Positions 1-11,922 are shown, numbered from the stretch's first letter. The stretch is 64,000 nucleotides of DNA from Gossypium raimondii (GCF_025698545.1 NC_068571.1:44425733-44489732); one strand, 5' to 3'. The notes: a model not told the origin generated them from the letters alone. Translations and numbers: made by a program.

Positions 1-78
1 CATAGATAATTATTCTTAGATTCATTTTTTTCTTGGGTCTTCTTTTATTCCTACAACAAGTCTCCAGATATCAATGAT

Positions 79-3000
79 ATGAGCAACGCTGTTGCTGGCT
101 CAGAGTCTCTTTTTGAGCAGGATATGTGTCCAAAGGAACCTCAGGACCTTGAAGATGATCGAGATCGTAACCTATCTCCTAATTTGTTAATGATGGTAGA
201 ACAAGATAAGAAACAAATCCTACCGTACAAAGAGTCAGTAGAAATTGTGAGTTTGGGAGACAAACAAGAAAAAAAAGAGGTGAAGATCGGAGCTTGCATC
301 ACTACAAAGACAAAGCGACACCTCATTGAGTTACTCCAAGAATTCAAAAATGTCTTTGCATAGTCGTATCAATACATGTTTGGTCTAAGTATTGATATCG
401 TGGTACACCGGCTTCTCATAAGGGAAGAATGCAAGCCAGTTCAACAGAAACTCCGAAGGATGAGGCCTGACGTCTTGCTAAAAATAAAAGAAGAGGTCAA
501 GAAGCAATTCGATGTTGGTTTCCTACAAGTGGTTAAATACTCGGATTGGGTAGCCAATATAGTCTCTGTCCTTAAGAAAGATGGGAAAGTACGAATGTGT
601 GTAGACAACAAAAATTTAAACAAAGCCAGTCCGAATGATAATTTCCCGTTGCCTCACATTGACACCTTAGTGGAAAACACGGAGGGTTATTCATTGTTCT
701 CCTTCATGGATGGTTTCTCTGGATACAACCAGATAAAGATGCATCCTGAAGACATGGAAAAGACCACATTCGTAACCATATGAGGAACATTTTACTATAA
801 AGTGATGCCATTCGGACTAAAAAATGCGGGAGCAACGTCTCAAAGAGCCATGGTAACTTTGTTTCATTATATGATGTATAAAGAAATCGAGGTTTATGTT
901 GATGATATGATTGCAAAGTCCTGAATAGAAAAAAAGTATATACAAGTCCTGAGAAAATCGTTCTTGAGGTTAGGAAAATTCCAACTAAAGCTCAATCCAA
1001 CAAAATGTACCTTCGGGGCTAGGTCAGGAAAATTGCTAGGATTCGTAGTTAGCGAAAAAGGAATCGAGGTCGACCCAAATAAAGTCAAAGCTATACAGGA
1101 GTTTCCTCCTTCAAGCACTCAAAAAGAAGTTCGAGGTTTTCTAGGAAAACTAAATTACATCGCCCGGTTCATTTCACAACTCACTAAGAAATGATACCCC
1201 ATATTCCGTCTCTTTAAGAAACATAATCCAGGCATATGGGATGAAGAATGCCAGAAGACTTTCGACAAGGTCAAACATTACTTATCCAATGCCCTAGTGC
1301 TGATGCTACCAAGCCTAGATAAGCCGTTGATACTGTACTTGGCAGTATTTAGGAATTCTATGGGATGCGTGCTTGGCCAACATGATGAGTCAGGGAGAAA
1401 AAAAAGAGCGATATACTGCCTCAGTAAGAAATTCACTAAATGTAAGATAAGATCTTCGCTAATTGAGAAGTTGTGTTGAGCATTGATCTAGACAACCCGA
1501 ACACTAAGACAATACATGCTATACCACACAACTTAGCTAATATAAAAAATGGACTAAGTACATGATGGAGTCGACTACTTTGAATGGAAGAATGACCTGA
1601 TGGCAAATTCTACTTTTCGAATTTGATATAACCTATGTGAACCAAAAGGCAGTAAAAGAAAGTGCAATAGCAGATTTTCTAGCTAGTAGAGCTCTAGAAG
1701 ATTACGATAATTTGAACTTTAATTTCCCGAATAAAGATCTGATTTATGTTGCAACCACTGAAGAAGATGTTCAAGAAAGACATCCTTGGAAACTAAATTT
1801 TGACGGAGCTTCAAACGCTATGGGTAACGGAATTGGGGCAATCTTGGTATCCCCAAACGAATATCATTATCTCTTTACTAGTAAATTAGATTTTGATTGC
1901 ACGAACAATATGGTAGAATACGAAGAATGCATCATGGGTATCCGTGCAGCCATAGAACGCAAGATCAAGGTACTAGAGGTCTATATGGATTCTACACTAG
2001 TGATCTATCAACTCAAAGGTGAATAGGAGACAAGAGACCCCAAATTGATCAATTATCGAAGGCTGGTTCTTAAGTTAATTAAGGAGTTTGATGACATCAC
2101 CTTCTGCTACCTCCCGCGAGATGAAAATCAGATGGCTGACGCCCTGACACTTTAGCTTCCATGATAAAAGTGAACAAACAAGAGGATGTAAAACCTATCC
2201 ACATGAGTATCTATAAGGCTCCGGCTCATTGTTACAATATCGAGGGAGAAAATGATGATCATCATTAGTACCACGATATACTGCGATATGTGAAGAATCT
2301 TAAATACCTTGATCAAGCAATAGAGAACGATAAAAGGACATTAAGAAGACTGACCAATGACTATGTCTTAGATGGGGAGATCATATACAAAAGAAGAAAG
2401 GATCATGTGCTACTGAGATGTGTGGACACTGTTGAGGCCAAGAAAATCTTGGAAGAAGCCTATGAGGGTGTCTACAGAACACATGCTAATAGTTTTACAA
2501 TGGCCAAGCAAATCATGAGATTTGGATATTATTAGTCCACCATGGAAGGAGATTGCACCAGTTATGCTAAGAGATGTCATAAGTGCCAAATTTATGGAGA
2601 CAATTCATGTGCCTCATTCACCTCTTCATGTTATGACTTCTCTATGGCCTTTCTCCATGTGAGGCATAGATGTCATTGGACCGATCTCGCCAAAAGCTTC
2701 CAATGGACATCGATTCATCATTGTGCTCATCGATTACTTCACTAGGTGGATAGAGGTTACTTCATATGCCAATGTCATGAAGTTGGCAGTCAGCAAATTC
2801 TTGAAGAAAGAAATCATATGTCGGTATGGAATGCCAGAAAGGATTATATCTGATAATTAACAACAGCACGATAGTGGATGTCTATAGTCAATTCAAGATC
2901 AAACACCATAACTCGTCACCATATCACCCACAAATGAATGGTGCAGTGGAGACAGCCAATAAAAACATTAAGAAGATCGTGGGGAAAATGATTGAAACTT

Positions 3001-3489
3001 TTAAAGATTGGCATGAGAAGCTACCATTTGCCCTCTATGCTTATCGAACATTTGTTAGAACCTCCACCGGGGCAATGCCTTTCTCATTGGTTTATGGAAT
3101 GTAGGTGGTTTTTCCCATTGAAGTCGAGATTCCTTCTTTTCGAGTTTTTTCAGAGTTAAAGTTAGATGAAGCAAAATGGATCCAATCTCGATGCACTTGA
3201 TTGAAAATAAGAGGTTGAAAGCTATATGTCATTGTCAAATGTACCAAAAACAAATGATACAGGCTTATGAAAAAAGGTTCGCCCTAGGGAATTCCATAAG
3301 GGAGACCTGGTATTGAAAAAGATCATACCCATACAAAAAGATTTCAAAAGAAAATGGATGTCAAATTGGGAAAGACCTTATGTAGTAAAGAATGCATTTT
3401 CTAAAGGAGTGCTGATTTTGACTGAGATGGATGGCAAAAACCTACCTAATCTTGTGAATCTAGATTCAGTCAAGAAATACTTCACCTAA
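79..3489 (+). pseudogene. Decayed Ty3/gypsy pol (RT, RNase H, integrase)
   Basis: Remnant of the pol polyprotein. RT lies at about 376-1190 with the catalytic YVDDM at 895-909 and conserved FSGYNQIKMHPED and MPFGLKNAGAT blocks. RNase H follows at about 1637-2150 (WKLNFDGASN, NNMVEYEECIMGIRAA). Integrase is at about 2290-3480: a zinc-binding pair (CHKCQIYGD), the core end (NSSPYHPQMNGAVETANKN) and a C-terminal part ending LVNLDSVKKYF. One frame runs from 79 to about 1479, broken only by point stops at 361, 781, 922, 1192 and 1477. Frameshifts follow between about 1520 and 1637, near 2150, and around 2600-2830. Further stops are at 2024, 2533 and 3102. No function is expected. Confidence 0.85.
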
Positions 3490-4264
3490 AAAAAAAAAAA
3501 AGAGAGAGGCCAATGCGAAAACTCACAAAGGGGGCTTTGTGACCAAAGGGGTTTTGAGTTGAAAACCCAGGAAAGGGAAGCTCAAATTTGGATTGAAGAT
3601 TGAACATGTGATGGTCGGGTCTTCTGAGAAAGAAAAAAGGGTTACATCTTGGGGTATCAACAAAGTACTCTAGATCTTCCAAACACATATCAGGCTCAAA
3701 ATTGTCCTCAAGAAGTTTGTGCAGAGAAGCTCATGCTGCGATATTTTGGGCACCTAATTTCATCTTACTCATTTTGTATTTTAGCAACATTTGCTATTTT
3801 GATTAATCTATTTATTTCAAGCTTTGATCCCAATAAATTTCAATCTTTTTTATTGTTACAACCTTTTTCAAGTATTTTTACATTGAAATAACAATTAATG
3901 GACTAATAATATTTAACTAAAAGGGTTTTTTACATGTTGCTCTGAAAGGTTTCTAAATAGTACAAGGACCTGAAACAGGACCACTAGTTAGAACTAACCA
4001 AATCTAATGGTTGGAAGTATCGGGGAACGAATAGTTTAAATTGTAATTACTTCTTCGGGTTTTCTGTCAAAGATATCAAATCTGAACAAGAATGTTAACT
4101 TAAGCATTAAAAAGGGAATCATTCTTGAAAAATGACATTTTGCATGCATGCAAATATCATTCATATACATCTAGTTAGGAGCATTTGATTCATTTTGATC
4201 ATAACATCCTAATCGTTTGGCAAATATAGGCCCATGAAATGGATTCTACAGTCATGTTCCTAAA
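3490..4264 (+). other. 3' untranslated part of the gypsy element, upstream of the repeats
   Basis: Non-coding stretch between the end of integrase and the tandem repeats. It starts with an A-rich run at 3488-3500. The block at about 4130-4210 reappears inverted in the second element around 38810-38880, which confirms it belongs to the transposon and not to host DNA. No gene is visible. Confidence 0.6.
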
Positions 4265-4860
4265 GAACGGTGTAACAGATCAGTGAAACCACAAATCCTA
4301 TTTCCCTAAAATTACAGTGAGATGAATTGAAGTCACTGTGGTGAATCTTATCTCCCTGAAGTTGCAGTAGAGCAAATTAAAACTACAGATCTTATCTCCC
4401 TAAAGTTACAATGGAGCAGATTGAAGATAATGAATCTTATCTCCCTGAAGTTGCAGTGGAGCAGATTAAAGCCACAAATCTTATCTCCCTAAAGTTGTAG
4501 TGGAGATTGGAGTTATGAATATTATCTCCCTAAAGTTGCAGTAGAGTAGATTGAAGTTACAAATCTTATTTCCCTAAAGCTGCAGTGGAACAGATTAAAG
4601 CTACAAGTTACAAATCTTATCTCCCTAAAGTTGCAATGGAGCAGATTGAAGTTACAAGTCTTATCTCATTGAAGTTGTAATAAAGTAGATTGAAACTAAA
4701 TTCTATACCTCTGGAGTTGCAGTAGGTCGGATTAAATCTACCATAGCGAATCTTATCTCCTGAAGTTGCAGCGGAGTAGATTGAAATTACAATTCCTATA
4801 CTTCTGAAGTTGCAGTGGGTTAGAATGAGGCTAATTGAAAAAGAGAAGCACTAAATAAGT
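4265..4860 (+). repeat. Tandem repeats (~40-50 bp unit) in the 3' untranslated region of the gypsy element
   Basis: About a dozen imperfect copies of a unit containing CTCCCTAAAGTTGCAGTGGA followed by CAGATTGAAG and AAATCTTAT. The unit length varies by several bases and some copies have lost pieces. The same unit, inverted, fills about 37120-38790 in the second element, with many more copies. Its place between pol and the polypurine tract is the usual site for hypervariable tandem repeats in Tat/Ogre-type elements. Confidence 0.85.
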
Positions 4861-4930
4861 CAAGATTTGGTAAAATCAGACAAAATTAGTCCTTCTTGAA
4901 GTCTTTGCTCCATTCCCGTTACACGATAAT

Positions 4931-4947
4931 GAGCAAAGAGGGGCAGC
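4931..4947 (+). other. Polypurine tract of the gypsy element
   Basis: GAGCAAAGAGGGGCAGC lies directly before the TGTAGAGG that opens the 3' LTR. The same tract with one base changed (GAGCAAAGAGGGGTAGC) precedes the 3' LTR of the second element. This is the expected plus-strand priming site. Confidence 0.8.
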
Positions 4948-7364
4948 TGTAGAGGCCCAATTTAGTCCCGACCCAAACAGAAACCAAACCAAAAATAAAA
5001 ATAAAAATAATAGAATCCATTAAGTCCAAGACCAATTACAAATGGCCCAAAATAAAAAGAAACCCTAATGTCCCATTTGCCCAACAACTTAAACATTTTT
5101 CAGAAAACTAAACCCTAGACTCCAGCCGCCGCTCCTATGCCTTCGCCATGTCAGTATGAACATCGTTCGAGGCCTGCCACCATCTCACCAAAACTAAACC
5201 AAAGGTGTGTTTCCCAGCACCACCATTGACTCCAATAACACCTGCAAAAAAAAAAGAAGAACAAGGACAGCAAATGCAAACACACAAAGCAGTAGAAACA
5301 GTAGAAAAAAAAGAAAAATATATGTAATGAACAGTGTATAATGGCTATAAAAGCCATGGGAACAAATTGTATTCATGAGATTTTTTAAGGAAGAGAAATA
5401 GATACAAAAAGTAATCAAAAACAGAATATAAAAAAAAATTTCAAAGGTGATTTTCTTATTTTTATTTTTTATTTATTTCAAATAATAATAATAAATAAAA
5501 GGATAAAATCATTTTTTTACCTGGGACATTTCATCTCCCTCCGTCGTCAGAGGTTTTCTCTGGCATCAAGAAACCCAGAACCCATCAAGGTTTGGTGTGG
5601 GTTCGACGGAACAGTGAATGGACGTGTGCGTCGGTTATATAAAAGAATCGAAGTTTATTTTTTATTTTTTGAATAGAAGGCTTCGCCTTCGAGATCGGGA
5701 CGAAAAAGATGTTAAGAAGGTTTTTTTAAAAAAAAAAGGCTAAAAAGGACATTTTTCGACCACCGGAGGCAACGGCCACCGTCGCCGATGACCAGTGGCC
5801 ATAGTGGCTCATGGCGGCTCAAAGGCCAGACATAAGGGGGAGCTTTCAGAGAAAAAAGAAAGGAGAGAGTTTTTTTTTAAAGGGTTTACAAATATTTTTT
5901 TTCTAATTTTTTTTGCTTATATAGGCTTCCAAAACGGTGTCGTTTTGGGACTGGCCTTAGACGCCCAAAACGGTAACGTTTTGAAGTCGACCCAAAACCC
6001 CACCCGATTACCCAGCAGGATTTGCGTGTTTTTTTAAAGGGGTCTATTTGCGCCTTTGGTCATTCCGCTTTTATGGCTTGTTTCAATTTAGTCCTATTCT
6101 CTTTTAATTTTTTATTTCTTCCCTGTAATTTTAACTTACTTACAAATTAGTCCCTTGACTCAACGCCGACCTTCTGGGGAATGACGCGTGTCTTGAGTTT
6201 GGGATAATTTCTCATTTAGCCCATGTTATTTTTCGTGCGTTACAATTTAGTCCTTTATTTCTTATTTTATCTCGATTTATCCTTCTAATTTCATTTAAAT
6301 TATGATTTAGTCCTTTATTTTTCAGCCTTTTATAAACTATTTTCTTTATATTTATTTATTTACTTTTTCTTACATATTTAAAAATTATATTTTACATTTC
6401 CTTTTATTTATGCATTTTATCCATTTTACTATTATTGTCATTATTTTTATATTTATTCTTATTATTCTTATTATTTCTTTTATCCCTTTTACATTTATAT
6501 TTATTATGCATCATTCATTTTCATTTTTTTATTTCGAGCTACATTATTTATTTTATCATCTAACTTGGTATTATTATTATTATCCCTATCGTTATTATGT
6601 TATTATTGTTATATTACGCATGGTGTTTTATCATTGCTATCACTACTATTATTTTATTGCTTATATTTTATTATTTGAACTTGTATAGTAATTTTATTTT
6701 TGCTAAGGATTCTATCACATTATTTAGATAAACTAATGGCATATCGTGTTAAATATCATATTCGTTTTTACCCAACGTATGGGAAATAATCAAAATTGAG
6801 GCAATGTTCATTATCTTCAGGATTAGAAGAGTCGTGCTCCTAACTTACAAAATATGATCTCTTTCTAAAATCGAAGTGATCGAATATCCTATTAAAAACG
6901 AAAAAAAAGGATATAGGTAGCGATCAAATGACGATTATTCTGGATTTCAAGAATTCGAAGTATCATGTCGTAACTTACGAGGCATGATATTTCTTCTCGA
7001 TTAACTTGAAAAGGCCTTTTCCATTTAATTTAATTTAGCTAAGTAATATCTTAATACAAAGAGGGGTCATGTTTTAAATTCTCGTCAAATTTTCAATTCT
7101 CGACGCTAAGACATTAAGTAATCAACTAGGTACCAATTTTGGGCATCACGAGGGTGCTAATCCTTCCTCGTGCGTAACCGACTCCCAAACTCATTTCCTA
7201 GATTTTGTAGACCAAAAATCATTGTTTTAGTAAATCAAACCTTTTATTAAAACGATCAAATTACAAGGTGATCCGATCACACCTCATAAAAAAGATTGGT
7301 GACGACTCCCATTTTAGCTTTTTTAAAAAATAAAAAGTCGATTTTCAAAAAAAAGGTTTCGGTA
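4948..7364 (+). repeat. 3' LTR of the gypsy element
   Basis: Begins TGTAGAGGCCC directly after the polypurine tract. Its terminal part (about 7260-7364) contains the same GATCCGATCACA and CGACTCCCATTTT blocks found at the corresponding end of the second element's LTRs. The 3' border is set by that match and is uncertain by a few bases, because the partner LTR is outside the window. A T-rich low-complexity stretch (TTATT-type) fills 6340-6690. The open frames inside this LTR are not credible genes. Confidence 0.75.
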
Positions 7365-8032
7365 TATAAAACTTGTTTTGAAATAAATTAAAAAATATAC
7401 TCAAACTCACATTTTGTTGTAGCTAAATGCTAACCATTGGGATATAAAAACAATTGATTCTGGGTATTGCTCTAACAAAACTACTAATAATTAAATCGTA
7501 GAAATGTAAAACCATAAGCGGTCTAACCCAAAATTCCTACATAGCTTAAATGGAATAATTTTACCCTTTTTAAAAATATATATTTCATAAAAATATAAGT
7601 GCTAAATCAAATTTGTAGCTGAGAAAAATATAAAATCAAGAAAAATTTACTTGCAAAGAATCTATTGAAGGAATAGAAAATACCAAGTTGTGGGAAGAAA
7701 GGAGTAGGAAATAGATTTAAATGAAAAGTAATTTTCTCACATTTTATCAGGAGAATCACATTATCATGTTCATTAAGAAATAACTAAAAAATTGAATTCC
7801 AAAAATAAATAAAATTTAACATATCAAAAATAAAATTACTTTCTAATTAATTAAATTATTAGAAAATGATCATTTTCTGTCTTATACTAATATCTTATCA
7901 GATAAAAACAAGAGTATCACCAACAGGAAATAATTGACAGCACAAACATTAATAACATGCACTCAAGTGATACAAATAAGTGTTGATTTTATTTTTTATT
8001 TAAAAAAACAAAACAAAAAGGAGAAGAAAATC
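7365..8032 (+). promoter_or_regulatory. Upstream region of nsLTP copy 1
   Basis: AT-rich spacer between the gypsy LTR and nsLTP copy 1. The part from about 7890 to 7985 (TCTTATCAGATAAAAACAAG, then CACAAACATTAATAAC) is shared with the upstream regions of copies 2 and 3, so the duplication unit included the promoter. At the place of copy 3's TATA box (CCTATAAATAAG) this copy reads GATACAAATAAG, so the box is degraded. No other gene is visible. Confidence 0.55.
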
Positions 8033-9967
8033 ATGGTTTCATCTCTAATCATGATGATTTTGGTGATAAAATCAAAATCAGTGGACGCAATTACATGTGA
8101 AGAAGCTTTAACTAGATTGATGCCTGGCCAACCTTTCTTAACAAGCGAAGCTTTCTTGCCCATTTCACCGTGTTGTTTGGCGGTGGCTAACATCAATGCC
8201 GGTTCTACCACCACTTCAATTTGTCGGAGCCTATGTCGTCGTTTCCAGCAAGCTGCCTCTGGTCTCGGAGTTAGCCCCGACAAAGCTAAAGAGCTTTCTC
8301 AGTTGTGTGGTGTTAGCACCACCGTTGCTATTGATCCTACCATTAATTGCGACTCGTAATTAAATTTCTTTTTTCGTTTATGTTACAATTAGAAGCCTAG
8401 TGATGATGTTTGGTTTATGAAGTGATGGTGTCCCGGCGTACGTGTTTCGTTGAGAATCAATATTATTATCTTTAAATATACAGTGGTTTTACTGAAAGTG
8501 AGATGGATGAATTGTAATATTTATAGTGTTACAATAAAACATTGAATATTTCAATAGTCGAACTCAAAGAATTGGTAAATGTGTTTATCAAGTTAATTAC
8601 AAGTTAATCAATTACTAATCTGATTGATTTGGAAATTATTAATGCAAATTCAAATATAAATTGTTTATAGATTAAAATTAAATAAACTAATCTAATTTTC
8701 TTCCTATTGCTTTAGACAATGAAAATGATAAAACGATAGTTGATTGATTCGTTACTTGCTAATTAAGTTAATAAACCTATACCGGTTATATTGTTTGTCA
8801 CTCTTAGCTAAGAATCTCCTCTTAGTCTCATACTAGACTAAAAGATATCACATAGGTTCTTCTCTCGGTCTCACTATATTATATTAAACTATCTAATGAT
8901 AAACTCTCCTCTCGGTCTCGTTTATCTAGATTTTTCACTAGAGGTGTCAATTCTAGTGTATTAACAATTTTGATATAATCGAACATTCAATTAATCAAGA
9001 GTAGACATTAATTTAAACTAACAAATAATCAATCAACAAACCATCAACCAATTTAGCACATAATTAAACTTAAATTTCAAATAAGCTTTTATCAAACACA
9101 TGGTAAGCATAAAATAAAGGTAAAGGGTTTAAGAAACTGCTCATTCAATTGATGGAAATCTAATGAAGCCTAAGAGTTTGATTATTTTTCTTGCATAGTC
9201 TTCAACAATAAAAAAGAAATAGGAAACAACAAAAATAAAATCTATTCTAAACCTAATCTAAAAATAAAAAGAAATGAAAAGAAAAGAAAACTTAACCTAA
9301 AATTATATAATAAAAAAAACTAAAGAGAAACGTTGAACCAACAAAATCTATTAAATCAAAAGTTTATAAAGTAGTAGTTATAGTATACTAACATTTCACT
9401 TAATATTGACCGTTACGCCTTTAAATAAAAAAAAAAGATTTAAGTTTGTTTGAACACAAAATTGCCTTTGCAGTTTTTCACTCGTCAGGTAGTAGTATCG
9501 TGATATCCAAAACACTGGCTAAATTCAGAGTCTTGGGGTCTCGATATTGCGATACCCATTGCTCGATATCGTAATATCACTAGAGTTAACATCAATTTTC
9601 TTCACTTCAATACTGTTAGGGATATCACGACTTCCATGCTTAAGTATCGCGATACCCCTTTTTGAATGATGATATCTTCAATTAGTTTAGGTCATTGTTG
9701 GTTTCCTACACCATTCAATCATATCGTTAGGTCCCTCATGACACTTCTGACCAATTTAGGTCTTAAAAGGGTATAAAACTAACAAAAACACTTAATCAAC
9801 AACAAAAATTAAAAAATAATAAAAGTATTAAAAAAAGACAATTAAATTGCTCGAAAATAAACTCTTTTAACGCAATAGGAAGCCTAATTTGACGTATCAA
9901 ATTACAAGATATCATGAAGTTGGGTTATTGATTTTGTTTATTTATTTTTGTGTGCAGGATGAAGTAG
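8033..9967 (+). CDS. Non-specific lipid transfer protein, copy 1, two cysteines lost
   Basis: Secreted type-1 lipid transfer protein paralog. These proteins bind lipids in a helical pocket held by four disulfides. Proposed exons are 8033-8355 and 9958-9967 (110 aa, ending S-M-K); without splicing the frame stops at 8359 (108 aa). The start at 8033 is chosen because the upstream ATG used by copies 2 and 3 reads AAG here. A short hydrophobic signal (SSLIMMILVI) precedes the mature start ITCEEAL. Compared with copy 3, cysteine 2 is Gly (LMPGQ) and cysteine 6 is Arg (LCRRF), and a new Cys appears in SICRS. In the type-1 pairing (1-6, 2-3, 4-7, 5-8) this removes two disulfides. It may be diverged or on the way to a pseudogene. 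The intron holds a probable solo LTR. Confidence 0.7.
8423..9914. mobile_element. Probable solo LTR (1.49 kb) inside the nsLTP copy 1 intron
   Basis: The final introns of copies 2 and 3 are about 80-110 bp, but here the intron is 1602 bp. The extra DNA starts TGATGG and ends GATATCA. It is flanked by TGAAG at 8418-8422 and again at 9915-9919. TG...CA ends with a 5-bp target duplication are the marks of an LTR. No coding region, primer site or second LTR is visible inside, so a solo LTR is the simplest reading. It contains several imperfect palindromic motifs of the type TATCGCGATACC between 9490 and 9665. Confidence 0.6.
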
Positions 9968-11063
9968 GCGATGGAAATGTGGTGGTGCATGTCACCATGA
10001 ATAAACATGAAGAACAAGGAGAATAAATTAATGTGGCTTTTGTTATATGGTGATGTTTTAGTTAAATCTTGAAGTATGTAATGAAGAAGAAAATTATGAG
10101 TAAGAAATTAAGGCTTAGTACAAGTAAAAGAGAACCTAAGTTCCGATTAAGGCTCCAAAAATGGATAAACGTAAAACTCAAGTCAGACAATTCAAGAGGA
10201 TTCTACGCTTGAATCATCGATTAGGAGAAGGAATTTAGGATTCAAATTAGTAATAATGACCAAAAACCACACCAGCAAGTTGATTGTAATAGTTATATAG
10301 GAATCAAATTGAAGATGGAAAAAGCTGTTAACTTACTAAAAACAAAACTAAAATGACCTTAATTATGTATAAAAAATTACATTAACTCTTTTATTTACTT
10401 ACAGTTTAGAATAATACTATATCAAGACAATCAAGACTAAATTAAATTAGTCTATTTATTATTTAATGGATCAAACTATAAAAATTAATCAAATTGTATC
10501 ACCATTAATATTTACTGTATAAAAGATATGCTTGAAATTTAAAGAAAAAAAAACACAAATGAATTGTGCACACGTTTTTGTGGTAATTTACAATACTATT
10601 CTTACTTTTCTATTACGTTAACTCCAAAGTTTTGAAAAATATTTAATTTATTGAAAACAGTATTTAGTTTTGCTAACTTACAAGTGTATGATTGAATATA
10701 ACTTTTTTGGTTGAAGAGTTTGATTAAGTTAGTGTTACTCTGACATTTAATTTAATTTTAAAATTATTAAAAATTTGTTATTTTATAAAATAATAAATAC
10801 TAATTTAAGATTATTTTATTATTTGATTTTTATTTTTATTTAAATCTTCCCTCACATATTTAATTAATTTGTCAAAATCACATCTCAACCAAACACATAA
10901 AACCTTACCTCATAAAAACAAGGAAATTAATTGACATCACAAACATTAATAACGTGCATTAAGTGATATTAACTCAACTTAAAATGAGAGAATCCAAAGT
11001 TATTATCTCTATTAATACGTGTTCTTAGCACTGTTGTTTTAATAAAAAAAATCAAAACAAAAA
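9968..11063 (+). other. nsLTP copy 1 3' UTR and spacer; promoter of copy 2
   Basis: 9968-10100 matches the 3' flanks of copies 2 and 3 (GCATGTCACCATGAATAAA, GAACAAGGAGAATAAATTAA), so it is the 3' untranslated region. 10100-10850 is AT-rich with no recognisable gene. 10915-11040 is the promoter-proximal block shared by the nsLTP copies (GACATCACAAACATTAATAA). At the TATA position copy 2 has CTATTAATACG in place of the intact box of copy 3. Confidence 0.55.
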
Positions 11064-11212
11064 TTGGAGAAGAAATTCATGGGATTTTCTTGGTCTCTTG
11101 TTAGGGTTCTTGTGTTCATCATGATTTTGGTAGCGAAACCAAAATCGGTGGACGCAATCACATGCCAAGAAACTTTGATGTCATTGATTCCTTGTCAACC
11201 TTTCTTGACCGG

Positions 11213-11217
11213 CGGAG
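11213..11217 (+). repeat. Left target-site duplication CGGAG of the Copia element
   Basis: CGGAG at 11213-11217 and again at 16256-16260, each directly next to an LTR end (TGTTGAATT on the left, CTCTAACA on the right). Five bases is the usual size for LTR retrotransposons. Confidence 0.9.
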
Positions 11218-11409
11218 TGTTGAATTATACTAAAAAACTAAGATTTGTTCATTCATATGAATATAATAAACTTCATTGGATATTATGAGAAGCTGATATA
11301 TGCATTTATAGTAAAGAAAGTGTATTGTAACTTCTTTAACAGATTAACTGCTAGCTCAACAAATAGCTAACTAACAACTAACTTTCTTTCATTAATAGTT
11401 ACTCTAACA
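11218..11409 (-). repeat. 3' LTR of the Copia element
   Basis: 192 bp beginning TGTTGAATTATAC and ending CTCTAACA on the + strand, nearly identical to 16062-16255. On the - strand a purine-rich AACTAGGAGAA lies just upstream as the polypurine tract. Confidence 0.9.
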
Positions 11410-11799
11410 TTCTCCTAGTTTTTTAACCTCTTGAAAACCAGGCGTTGTATCTCTTGTTGTGACTTGAAGGGCATGTCGAAAAACTGCAAACTGTATGGGA
11501 GTGACGGGTTTTGTGAGCACATCAGCAATTTGACTAGCTGATGGAACAAAGTTAACCTGCAGAGTGTCATCGAGTACTTTTTCTCGAACGAAGTGATGGT
11601 CGATCTCAACATGCTTGATCCTTGCATGATGAGTTGGATTGGCAGACATAGAGACTGTAAAAATGTTATCACACCAGATCACTAGTGTCTGTTCCACAGA
11701 TATACCAATCTCTTCCAATAGTTGTTTAACCCATAGTAGCTCAGACACACAATTGGCCAAGCTTCTGTATTCAGCTTCTAAGGATGACCTGAAAACCAC
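11410..11799 (-). pseudogene. Copia RNase H domain
   Basis: C-terminal domain of the Copia polyprotein: EAEYRSLANCVSELLWVKQL, VIWCDN, HVEIDHHFVREKV and IADVLTKP are the usual RNase H blocks of plant Copia elements. It ends shortly before the 3' LTR. The upstream join to RT at about 11800-11930 carries stops. An inverted second copy of this domain sits at 14885-15281. Confidence 0.85.
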
Positions 11800-11922
11800 T
11801 GCTTGATTCTTGGAGCACCAGGCTATTGGGTTCGATCCTAAGTAGACGACATAACCTGTGGTGGATCATCTATCTTCAATTGAGGATGCCCAGTCTGCAT
11901 CAGAGTAGCAGATCAGCTTGAA

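Larger units (their letters stand above)
1..7364 (+). mobile_element. Ty3/gypsy Tat/Ogre-like LTR retrotransposon, 5' part outside window
   Basis: The 3' portion of a large LTR retrotransposon on the + strand. In order it holds the end of a gag/protease region, a decayed pol (reverse transcriptase, RNase H, integrase), an untranslated block with tandem repeats, a polypurine tract and a 3' LTR. Its polypurine tract and LTR end sequences match those of the complete element at 34336-46941, so both belong to one lineage. The integrase-after-RNase-H order defines Ty3/gypsy; long LTRs, 3' tandem repeats and the relative's tRNA-Arg primer site point to the Tat/Ogre branch. The 5' LTR, primer site and most of gag must lie before base 1. 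Many stops and frameshifts show it is dead. Confidence 0.85.

Noticed and set aside
6410..6688. 92-codon open frame rich in Ile, Phe and Tyr
   Set aside because: It lies in a T-rich low-complexity part of the gypsy 3' LTR; the composition explains the frame and there are no protein features.
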